Positions 35,201-42,515 of a stretch of DNA of 64,000 nucleotides are shown here, one piece after another. The notes beneath the pieces were generated by a model. It had not been told where the DNA came from and searched no databases. It saw nothing but the letters and a program-made list of their open reading frames with translations. The stretch covers positions 124,001-188,000 of the forward strand of contig PHAG01000009.1 in NCBI GenBank assembly GCA_002841625.1, in the 5' to 3' direction. Positions within the stretch are counted from its first letter, which is position 1. Every line of letters begins with the position of its first letter. The position numbers and the translations under genes were made by a program. The stretch comes from Firmicutes bacterium HGW-Firmicutes-1. Its GTDB lineage: Bacteria; Bacillota; Clostridia; Lachnospirales; Vallitaleaceae.

Positions 35201-36176
35201 TAATTTTTTCTTTTTCTAAGTCACTAATGATATAAAGTGCTCTTTCTTTATAGCTATGCATTGAGATGCTTTTCGAACCTGTTGTACGTATCAATTCCTT
35301 AGCAGGTTCGTTTTCCATGTAAAAATTGTATTTCTCTAGCATATCTTCATAGGAATTTACCATAATGAAATCCTTCCCGTGATTTAAGAAATGTTCTAGT
35401 GCTTTGTTATAGGAGGTCATTAAAAAACCACCCGCACCCAATATTTCAAAGGTTCTCATAGTTATTACGTCGTCAGAATAATTCTGCAGGCCAAGTACTA
35501 TGTCACAGGAATTATAGACATCATTGGTTTTTAAATAATGTATTGATCCGTGTAACCAAGTTGAAGGTAATTCCTTGTCAAGGATAGGGGTCATCTTATC
35601 CCAGTTATCACCCCATATATCTACTTGAACATCTTTGTCAAGCAAGGGACTTAATAGGATGTTCATTGAGCTTTTTCTATAGTGGGTGGTATCATATTCT
35701 AAAACATTTGGATATGCATTTGCAACTAATCCAACCAATCGATTGTTTATATTCCGTCTTGATTTGGGGTGAAATATAGTGGGTTGATAACCAAAGGGCA
35801 AGAAGGAAGCTCCATAGCCAAAGGACCGATATATAGGTACGGAGGAAGGAGATACTGTGAAAACCCAATTTGGGGATAATAGTTTGATTAGAGGAATGGA
35901 GAAAAGCGTGGTAAAGGTAGGATCTTCAGTTGCCCAATAGACAAGGGGAACATTATAAATATGTGCTACTTCATGTATAAGCTCAAGATTGGATTTGGTA
36001 TGGATCAGACTCCAACCTAGGACTACTGCGAAGTGAGGTTTAAAGGAAGCAAATAAAAAATTAAGTCTAGATTCAAGGAATGTACCTGTAACTAAAATGG
36101 AATGTCCAGCATCTCTAAAACCTAGAGGAAGACCAAATATAAAACGATGATCATTTTCAATAAAAATAATCCGCAT
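35184..36176 (-). CDS. CgeB-like glycosyltransferase
   Basis: 330 residues, the only minus-strand gene of the island. It belongs to the CgeB/DUF3880 plus Glyco_trans_1_2 group: RIIFIENDHRFIFGLPLGFRD at the start, VPLVYWATEDPTF, and MRTFEILGAGGFLMTSYNKALEHF in the donor lobe. CgeB of Bacillus is a mother-cell protein needed for the outermost spore glycan layer, so a spore-surface role is attractive but unproven. It overlaps the previous gene's end by 17 bp and is divergent from the next. Confidence 0.85.
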   Translation of the reverse strand: MRIIFIENDHRFIFGLPLGFRDAGHSILVTGTFLESRLNFLFASFKPHFAVVLGWSLIHTKSNLELIHEVAHIYNVPLVYWATEDPTFTTLFSIPLIKLLSPNWVFTVSPSSVPIYRSFGYGASFLPFGYQPTIFHPKSRRNINNRLVGLVANAYPNVLEYDTTHYRKSSMNILLSPLLDKDVQVDIWGDNWDKMTPILDKELPSTWLHGSIHYLKTNDVYNSCDIVLGLQNYSDDVITMRTFEILGAGGFLMTSYNKALEHFLNHGKDFIMVNSYEDMLEKYNFYMENEPAKELIRTTGSKSISMHSYKERALYIISDLEKEKIISSNL

Positions 36177-36261
36177 ATGATTTATTTCCTTTTAAATTAG
36201 TTTATTCATTATAAAGAATGAATTATGACAGTAGGAGATGAATGAAGGGAAGGTCAAATAT

Positions 36262-37317
36262 ATGAGTTTGATTTCTTATAAAAATGACAAAGCAAAGAGA
36301 AAGATACTAGCCTTTTGTTTTACTATGATTCCATCAGCCATTGTAGGAGTCATTGAGCCATTAAAGAGATTACAGCAAAAAGGTGAATTGGATTTTCAAT
36401 ATAAAGATACGGAAAAAATAAGTGAAGCAGATATTATTTCTTCGGATATTGTTATATGCATTAGAGGAGCTGAAACTAGGGAATTGGTATTGGTGGAAAA
36501 AGCCATTCATGCTGGTAAGTATGTGATTTATTATTTAGACGATGATTTGCTAGGTATAGATGCTTCACAAACGTATAATCAAAATTATTTTAGTAATCCA
36601 AGCACCATTTATAATATTAGAAATATGATGGAAAAGAGCCATTGTTTATGGACAACGAATCCAATAATTGCTGAAAGATATTTAGATTTTTTTGAGAATG
36701 TAATCGTTACGGGAGCACCCGCCTTACTACTCGATGCTGACGGAGAAACAAAAAAAGAAACAAAAAAAGTAACGAAGGGCGCTATAACAATTGGGTATGC
36801 TGGTGGTGTACAACACAGAAGTTTTTTTGAATATATTCTGTATGACCCAATTAACAGGTTGATAAAGGAATACGCAAAAAAGGTTAAATTTGAAATTTTT
36901 GGCTTTGAACCTTACTATATGGATCTGCATTCAGTAGACTTTTTCCCTTATATAAAAGATTATAAGAAATATAAGCAATTTATGTACTGTAGAAATTGGG
37001 ATATTGCACTAGCACCATTGCCTAACTCACAGTTTAATGCATGTAAATACTTCAATAAGTATTTAGAATATGGTGCTATCAAGGCAGCGGGTATCTATTC
37101 GAATGTAAGTCCCTTTACGAATCGTATTAAAAACGAGTACAATGGATTATTGGTTGCAAATACAGTGGAGGATTGGTATTTTGCTATGATTAAATTAATT
37201 GAGAATGAAAATTTAAGAAATAAAATTATTTGTGCTGCTGAAGGAGATTTAAGAGAAAATTTTTCCGTAGAATGTATAAGTGAAGATATCATGATGAAAA
37301 TAGCGGGGTTGTTTTAA
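36262..37317 (+). CDS. GT-B glycosyltransferase-like protein
   Basis: 351 residues from the ATG at 36262, eight bases after AAGGGAAGG. A reading from 36238 has its ribosome site abutting the start and is rejected. RKILAFCFTMIPSAIVGVIEP opens an N-lobe; KGAITIGYAGGVQHRSFFEY begins the C-lobe; WDIALAPLPNSQFNACKYFNK and AAGIYSNVSPFTNRI match the end of the 33233 protein. It is probably a paralogous donor-binding module lacking the GT2 half. The substrate is unknown. Confidence 0.78.
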   Translation: MSLISYKNDKAKRKILAFCFTMIPSAIVGVIEPLKRLQQKGELDFQYKDTEKISEADIISSDIVICIRGAETRELVLVEKAIHAGKYVIYYLDDDLLGIDASQTYNQNYFSNPSTIYNIRNMMEKSHCLWTTNPIIAERYLDFFENVIVTGAPALLLDADGETKKETKKVTKGAITIGYAGGVQHRSFFEYILYDPINRLIKEYAKKVKFEIFGFEPYYMDLHSVDFFPYIKDYKKYKQFMYCRNWDIALAPLPNSQFNACKYFNKYLEYGAIKAAGIYSNVSPFTNRIKNEYNGLLVANTVEDWYFAMIKLIENENLRNKIICAAEGDLRENFSVECISEDIMMKIAGLF

Positions 37318-37392
37318 TGAAGGGGAGTATTATCCAAGTGGATAAGAACAGATTATCCTAATAATTCATAGTATAGATTAGAAGGTGAAAAT

Positions 37393-38070
37393 ATTAGTAT
37401 AGAAAATCAAAATAAATTATGTTTTATTACTTGTGTAAACGATGAAGCTTTGTATCGTCAATCATTATTATATATAAAAAAGTTATACATACCTCATGGC
37501 TATGAGCTAGAATATATCGCTGTTAGGGGAGCAAAATCTTTAACAAGTGGATATAATCAGGGGATGTGTAAGTCAAATGCCAAGTATAAAATATATCTAC
37601 ATCAAGACGTATGGATCATTCATCAAGATTTTGTTGTAGATATTTTAGAAATATTTAAAAAAGTCAACCAATTGGGTATTGTTGGAGTTATAGGTACGAA
37701 GTCGATACCGCCCAGTGGAGTTTGGTGGGAATCAGATCAAAAAGAAGGAAAAGTAGTAGATAGTCATACTGGCACATTGGAACTTTTGGATTTTCAATCA
37801 TCTTCTGACAATATGACTATAGTAGAAGCGATAGATGGGTTGTTATTTGCTACTCAGTACGATATAAGCTTTAGAGATGACTTGTTTGATGGTTGGCATT
37901 TTTATGATATATCACAATGTTTTGAATTTAAAAAAAGGGGATATAAGGTAGCAATCCCATTTCAAAGAAATCCCTGGTGCATTCATCATTGTGGCATTGT
38001 AGATTTAACTGATTATGAGGAGTATAGAAAAATTTTTATCAATGAGTATAGACAAAAAAATAAATTATAG
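37393..38070 (+). CDS. GT2-like glycosyltransferase, start codon unusual
   Basis: About 225 residues. The first canonical start is TTG 37450, but in-frame coding extends upstream (NKLCFITCVNDEALYRQ, the normal opening of this family) to a stop at 37369 with no ATG, GTG or TTG. AAGGTG (37382-37387) lies five bases before an ATT codon at 37393, so ATT (or ATA 37399) may be the true start; a sequencing or frameshift error is the alternative. Later motifs are YNQGMCKSNAKYKIYLHQDV and DGWHFYDISQCFEFKKRGY. Its end overlaps the next gene. Confidence 0.72.
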   Translation: MSIENQNKLCFITCVNDEALYRQSLLYIKKLYIPHGYELEYIAVRGAKSLTSGYNQGMCKSNAKYKIYLHQDVWIIHQDFVVDILEIFKKVNQLGIVGVIGTKSIPPSGVWWESDQKEGKVVDSHTGTLELLDFQSSSDNMTIVEAIDGLLFATQYDISFRDDLFDGWHFYDISQCFEFKKRGYKVAIPFQRNPWCIHHCGIVDLTDYEEYRKIFINEYRQKNKL

Positions 38071-39274
38071 CTTTATCATTTTAAGATATAACCAATGGGA
38101 ACTTACATTACAAACGATAGAAACTTTGATTAAATCTCTTAATAAAGCCACAATTACCGAAGGAATAGAAATAATTCTAGTAGATAATGGATCTACGGAT
38201 TCTAGGGATCAAGAGGTTTTTCAATTTATGAAAGATAGTAAATTCAGGGATATTTCTACTAAACAATTTAGATTAGAGGAAAACATGGGTTATCCAGTAG
38301 GTATAAACTATGGTATTTCAAAAGCAGAAGGAAATATTTTAATCATTTTAAATAATGATTTAATCTTTAGTCAAGGGTGGTTTAAGCCTTTGGTAGATTA
38401 TTTAAGAAAGGAACCGGATATTGGAGTTGTAGCTCCATATTTATCTAATGCCTCTGGTATGCAGGATGTAGGATTCTATGAAACAGACTTAGATATCATT
38501 CATAAATATGCAATTGCTTTCATGAGGAATCATCAAGGCGATACGATTGAAACAAATAGAGTTATTGGTGCTTGCATGGTAATCAAACGAGAAGTTATTG
38601 AACAAGTAGGAGGCAATGATTTTTGGTTTGGTCCAGGTCATTACGATGATGACGATTGGTGTCTTAGAATTAGAATTGCAGGATATAAAATTGCGGTAAT
38701 TGGAAATTCCTTTATTTATCACATTGGAAGTGCATCATTTAGATCTTCCATGTGGAATGTCAATCAGATTATTCAGCATAATAAAATGAAGTTTATATCA
38801 AAATGGCAATTAGATATTCATGAGACTTCTCGTGATAAATTAATTGAAAGTTCTATATTTTCAAGTAAAAAGCATTATGAACCTATTATCAATGCGGATT
38901 TTTGCAATCAGAAAGATGGGGATGATCATAAGGTTGATGGTGCTTTATTTATCGCAGATTGGTATAGTGATGCATCTGCATGGCGAAAAAAGCTTGAAGA
39001 AATATTAAAAGAAAAAGCAAATGAGAAGTATTTTATTTGGGTACCAAACCCTTATTTTAATCTCAATGAAAGTAAAGACTTGATTGCTTTACAGGACTTT
39101 ATTTATTTGAATTCAGTTAGGTATGCTTTATATAAAAAAAACATTAGTTGTATTCATACAGAAGTACCAAATATTTATCTCTTACAGTTTGTGAATCGTT
39201 TTAATCATATTATAAAAATTGAAAATGATGTAATCAATTCATACATTATAAAAGTAAAAGAAGATAGCCTTTAA
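38015..39274 (+). CDS. Family 2 glycosyltransferase (rhamnosyltransferase-like)
   Basis: 419 residues. The GT-A core is clear: NYSFIILRYNQWELTLQTIE, IILVDNGSTDSRD, FRLEENMGYPVGINYG, ILIILNNDLIF (the DxD position, here NND) and GPGHYDDDDWCLRIRIAGYK. This layout is common in rhamnosyl and related transferases. It overlaps the previous gene by 56 bp from 38015, or 29 bp if ATG 38042 is used; neither has a good ribosome site at normal spacing, so translational coupling is likely. The C-terminal 140 residues are unassigned. Confidence 0.87.
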   Translation: MRSIEKFLSMSIDKKINYSFIILRYNQWELTLQTIETLIKSLNKATITEGIEIILVDNGSTDSRDQEVFQFMKDSKFRDISTKQFRLEENMGYPVGINYGISKAEGNILIILNNDLIFSQGWFKPLVDYLRKEPDIGVVAPYLSNASGMQDVGFYETDLDIIHKYAIAFMRNHQGDTIETNRVIGACMVIKREVIEQVGGNDFWFGPGHYDDDDWCLRIRIAGYKIAVIGNSFIYHIGSASFRSSMWNVNQIIQHNKMKFISKWQLDIHETSRDKLIESSIFSSKKHYEPIINADFCNQKDGDDHKVDGALFIADWYSDASAWRKKLEEILKEKANEKYFIWVPNPYFNLNESKDLIALQDFIYLNSVRYALYKKNISCIHTEVPNIYLLQFVNRFNHIIKIENDVINSYIIKVKEDSL

Positions 39275-39276
39275 TC

Positions 39277-39296
39277 AAATGCGGAGGTTTTGTAAC
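39277..39296 (+). repeat. Short repeat 5' of the collagen gene
   Basis: AAATGCGGAGGTTTTGTAAC, the same core as at 40782 and as the 3' end of the structured repeat at 10113-10245. Matching stops after GTAAC, whereas the other copies continue CTTGAC. Confidence 0.7.
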
Positions 39297-39391
39297 AGTG
39301 ATAAATATATAGTATCCTTAAATTTCATAGTCATCTTCCAATATAAACATTAAGAAACATTCAGGTACATAAAAGGAGGTGATAGGAAAGG

Positions 39392-40774
39392 ATGAAAGAA
39401 AGAGGCACTAAAATTTCTAAAAAAGATAAGATTTATAGGACAGTAAGGGTAGAATTATTTGAAGATTGTATGAATGCAAGGTATTTGGATTGTCAAAATA
39501 AAAATAGAATCGCATACAAAGAAGTGACAAAGAAATATAATAGAGCAGAAAGAAGATGTATAAAAGGGGATAGAGTAGCTTGTGGGCCAGTTGATGTTAT
39601 TGGTGAGCAAGGACCTCGAGGACCACAAGGTCCATGTGGTGAAACAGGAGAACAAGGTCTGGTAGGACCAAAAGGTAATATTGGAGCAACAGGACCGGCA
39701 GGACCCAAAGGCGATACAGGAGCAACAGGACCGGCAGGACCCAAAGGCGATACAGGAGCAAAAGGACTGACAGGACCAAAAGGTGATACAGGAGTAGAAG
39801 GGCTAGCAGGACCAAAAGGCGATACAGGAGCAGAAGGGCTAGCAGGACCCAAAGGCGATACAGGAGCAGAAGGACTGGCAGGACCAAAAGGTGATGTAGG
39901 AGCAGAAGGATTACAAGGACCACGTGGTGAAACAGGAGAACAAGGACCGGCAGGACCAAAAGGCGAAACAGGAGCAGAAGGACTGGCAGGACCAAAAGGA
40001 GATACAGGAGCAGAAGGACCGTTAGGACCAAAGGGCGATATAGGAGCAATTGGACCGGCAGGACAAAAAGGTGATTTAGGTCCAAGAGGACCCAAAGGCG
40101 ATATGGGTTGTAGGGGACATCAAGGACCAAAAGGAGAAACAGGCCCAAGAGGTCATTGTGGACCAGAAGGAGATGAGGGGCCAAGAGGAAAGCAAGGACC
40201 GAAAGGTGACATAGGCCCTAAAGGACCAAAAGGCGACACAGGACCAAAAGGTGATACTGGACCTCCAGGAAAATGTGATTGCTTCTGTCATAAAGAATGG
40301 CAAGTAATTATAAGAGGCTTATTAGACTTAAATATTAATAAGGTTGATTTTGCTACAACAGCTGATCAAAAAGTAAATAAACAATTGATTAAAAAAGTTG
40401 AAGGAAGATTAATTGAAATAGATGATTGTATTATACCAACCAACCAAATGGTAGGTTTGAAATTTGAAGCTGAAGCACAAAATAATGTTGAAACGCATTT
40501 GGTGCTTGGAAGTTATGTACCTTATTGGATGAGCGAACCTTTATTTTATGATACAAAATTAAAGGATAGGTTTAAAGCATTTAAAGAAGCTGGGGTTTTA
40601 GTTTCAATGCAAACTTGTGGAATGGGAGGATTTTCAAAATTAACAAACCTTACTATCGTTGGAGTTGGTGAGGATTTAGTATTGGCGAAAAAAATGTCTC
40701 AAGGGACCATAATAGAATATTATGTAATATCCATCGCCCACATTACTTCTATCGAAAAAACACATATTTTTTAA
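39392..40774 (+). CDS. Collagen-like (Gly-X-Y) surface protein
   Basis: 460 residues. The N-terminal 70 residues are basic with four cysteines and no signal peptide. Residues 71-295 are 75 uninterrupted Gly-X-Y triplets, many in a 12-residue period (GPKGDTGAEGLA). The block ends in Cys-Asp-Cys. A 165-residue C-terminal domain of unknown type (from KEWQVIIRGLLD) may act as the trimerising head, as in BclA-like proteins. Thr in GDT and GAT triplets is the usual O-glycan site of bacterial collagens. It follows seven glycosyltransferase genes, so it is their likely target. Lack of a signal peptide fits a spore-coat or exosporium protein made in the mother cell. AAAGGAGGTG precedes the ATG. Confidence 0.92.
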   Translation: MKERGTKISKKDKIYRTVRVELFEDCMNARYLDCQNKNRIAYKEVTKKYNRAERRCIKGDRVACGPVDVIGEQGPRGPQGPCGETGEQGLVGPKGNIGATGPAGPKGDTGATGPAGPKGDTGAKGLTGPKGDTGVEGLAGPKGDTGAEGLAGPKGDTGAEGLAGPKGDVGAEGLQGPRGETGEQGPAGPKGETGAEGLAGPKGDTGAEGPLGPKGDIGAIGPAGQKGDLGPRGPKGDMGCRGHQGPKGETGPRGHCGPEGDEGPRGKQGPKGDIGPKGPKGDTGPKGDTGPPGKCDCFCHKEWQVIIRGLLDLNINKVDFATTADQKVNKQLIKKVEGRLIEIDDCIIPTNQMVGLKFEAEAQNNVETHLVLGSYVPYWMSEPLFYDTKLKDRFKAFKEAGVLVSMQTCGMGGFSKLTNLTIVGVGEDLVLAKKMSQGTIIEYYVISIAHITSIEKTHIF

Positions 40775-40781
40775 GAGAATG

Positions 40782-40807
40782 GAATGCGGAGGTTTTGTAA
40801 CCTTGAC
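40782..40807 (+). repeat. Short repeat 3' of the collagen gene
   Basis: GAATGCGGAGGTTTTGTAAC followed by CTTGAC. With the copy at 39277 it brackets the collagen gene as a unit of about 1.5 kb. It matches the end of the 10113-10245 element apart from two added bases (GT). Confidence 0.72.
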
Positions 40808-40814
40808 TTTTGTA

Positions 40815-40850
40815 GAAAGCCCACTTATATATTTTAGTGGGTTTCTTATT
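40815..40850 (+). terminator. Terminator of the collagen gene
   Basis: GAAAGCCCACT (40815-40825) pairs with AGTGGGTTTC (40836-40845) with one bulged G, followed by a T-rich stretch. Confidence 0.7.
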
Positions 40851-40942
40851 TATATAAACGAGTATAACGTTGTGTATTTGATGAAAAAGTGATTTAATTA
40901 GGATATACATTGGTATACTAAACATATTAAAGGAAGGTGCTT

Positions 40943-41167
40943 ATGGATAAAACCTTGGATTTTTCAAAAAACATATATGAGCTATGTACTGCCAACCCAG
41001 ATATCATTGAAATTATGCAGGAGCTGGGGTTTGAAAACATTACAGGTAAGGGTATGCTAAATACTGTTGGAAGAATTATGACTATTCCAAAAGGGGCAGC
41101 TATGAAGAATATTCCAATAGAACATATTAAAGCTACCTTTGAAGACAAAGGATATACAATCCTATAG
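40943..41167 (+). CDS. DUF1858 domain protein
   Basis: 74 residues from ATG 40943 after AAAGGAAGG. It is a single DUF1858 domain (LDFSKNIYELCTANPDIIEIMQELGF, GRIMTIPKGAAMKNI). The family is often fused or adjacent to DUF438 hemerythrin proteins and hybrid-cluster/nitrosative-stress genes; its function is not established. The DUF438 gene follows by 12 bp, so the two form an operon. Confidence 0.92.
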   Translation: MDKTLDFSKNIYELCTANPDIIEIMQELGFENITGKGMLNTVGRIMTIPKGAAMKNIPIEHIKATFEDKGYTIL

Positions 41168-41179
41168 GAGGGAAAAAAT

Positions 41180-42409
41180 ATGAGTGAATTAATCAACAAC
41201 AGAGAATATAGACAACAACAATTAAAGATATTAATAACACAATTACACGAAGGTAAGTCTGTCAATGAAGTTAAGGAGGCCTTTGGAGAATTGATTGAAG
41301 GAGTATCACCTACAGAAATTTCTGAAATGGAGCAAGCCCTAATAAACGAAGGTATGCCCGTTGAAGAAATTCAAAGATTATGTGATGTTCATGCGGAGGT
41401 GTTTAAGGGATCTATTGAAGAAATACACAGACAAAGAATCCCAGAAGAAACGCCAGGTCATCCAGTTAATACCTTTTATCTTGAAAATAGAGAAATTGAA
41501 AAGTTACTAAATGATAAGGTTCAAAAAGCTTTAGAAGATTTTGAGCAAAAGGATAGCCCAGAAAATGTATTTAAACTACTTGAAGTTCTTAATCTACTTT
41601 GGGATATTCATAAACATTATTTGAGAAAAGAAAACTTACTCTTTCCTTATATGGAGAAATACGGCATTACTGCACCTCCTAAGGTGATGTGGGGTGTAGA
41701 TGATGAGATACGTAATCAAATTAAAGAAGTTAAGACAATCCTTCAAAGCTATGACAATGCGAAAGAACAAGTAGTGCAAAAAGCAACTGACGTCATAAAG
41801 AAAATCAATGATATGATTTTCAAAGAAGAAAATATACTCTTCCCTATGGTAGTGGATACCTTATCAGAAGATGAATGGAAGACTATTGAAGAAGATAGTG
41901 ATGAATTTGGATATTGTTTAACTCAACCGATAGCTAAGTGGCAACCAGTCAAAAATAATATAGTACAAGAAGAAGAAAAGAAAAGCGTGAAAGCATCTGA
42001 TCTTGGACATATTAAGTTTGATACCGGAATTCTAACGACTGAGGAAATCGGTGCTGTATTAAATACGTTGCCATTAGATCTTACCTTTGTTGATAAAGAC
42101 GGTTTGGTAAAATATTTTTCTCAGGGTAAAGAAAGGATTTTTCCTAGAACCAAATCAGTTATTGGAAGAGAAGTTTCGAATTGTCATCCACCAGCAAGCG
42201 TTCATATTGTAGAAAAAATTGTTGAGGATCTGAAGTCTGGTAAAAAGGACCATGAAGATTTTTGGATTAAGATGGGTGAGAAATTTGTATATATTAGATA
42301 TTTTGCTGTAAGAAATAAGGAAGGTGAGTTTCTTGGTACTTTAGAGGTTACTCAAAATATTGGTCCAATTCACGCACTTGAGGGTGAGAAAAGATTGATT
42401 GGAGAATAA
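41180..42409 (+). CDS. DUF438 / hemerythrin / PAS domain protein
   Basis: 409 residues: DUF438 (about 10-80, REYRQQQLKILITQLHEGKSV), a hemerythrin HHE domain (about 90-230) with His and Glu ligands in HPVNTFYLENREIEKL, WDIHKHYLRKENLLFPYMEK and FKEENILFPMV, and a C-terminal PAS domain (about 285-400). The di-iron site could sense or bind O2 or NO, with the PAS part relaying or sensing redox state. It pairs with the DUF1858 protein upstream. No output domain is present, so the partner is unknown. Confidence 0.93.
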   Translation: MSELINNREYRQQQLKILITQLHEGKSVNEVKEAFGELIEGVSPTEISEMEQALINEGMPVEEIQRLCDVHAEVFKGSIEEIHRQRIPEETPGHPVNTFYLENREIEKLLNDKVQKALEDFEQKDSPENVFKLLEVLNLLWDIHKHYLRKENLLFPYMEKYGITAPPKVMWGVDDEIRNQIKEVKTILQSYDNAKEQVVQKATDVIKKINDMIFKEENILFPMVVDTLSEDEWKTIEEDSDEFGYCLTQPIAKWQPVKNNIVQEEEKKSVKASDLGHIKFDTGILTTEEIGAVLNTLPLDLTFVDKDGLVKYFSQGKERIFPRTKSVIGREVSNCHPPASVHIVEKIVEDLKSGKKDHEDFWIKMGEKFVYIRYFAVRNKEGEFLGTLEVTQNIGPIHALEGEKRLIGE

Positions 42410-42442
42410 GTTATACCGGCTAAATTCATATATAGTAGAGTG

Positions 42443-42492
42443 AAAAATCTCCTATCTGACAATAATTACTTATATGCAGAAAGGAGATTTTT
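42443..42492. terminator. Bidirectional terminator
   Basis: AAAAATCTCCT (42443-42453) and AGGAGATTTTT (42482-42492), eleven pairs with A and T runs on both sides. It serves the convergent DUF438 and fbp genes. Confidence 0.82.
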
Positions 42493-42515
42493 TTGTACAT
42501 TAATTTGAATTTAAG

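Noticed and set aside
39493-40184. Long minus-strand frames rich in Pro/Gly/Ser or Leu/Val opposite the collagen gene
   Set aside because: They are mirror frames of the Gly-X-Y repeat; the periodic codons keep all frames open. No ribosome sites or independent signals.
39602-40276. Regular DNA repeats in the collagen gene considered as a CRISPR-like array
   Set aside because: The repeat units are in-frame multiples of nine and 36 bases encoding Gly-X-Y, without unique spacers.
41390-41402. A further copy of the ATGCGGAGG repeat inside the DUF438 gene
   Set aside because: The match is only about ten bases, lies in good coding sequence and lacks the GTTTTGTAAC continuation.
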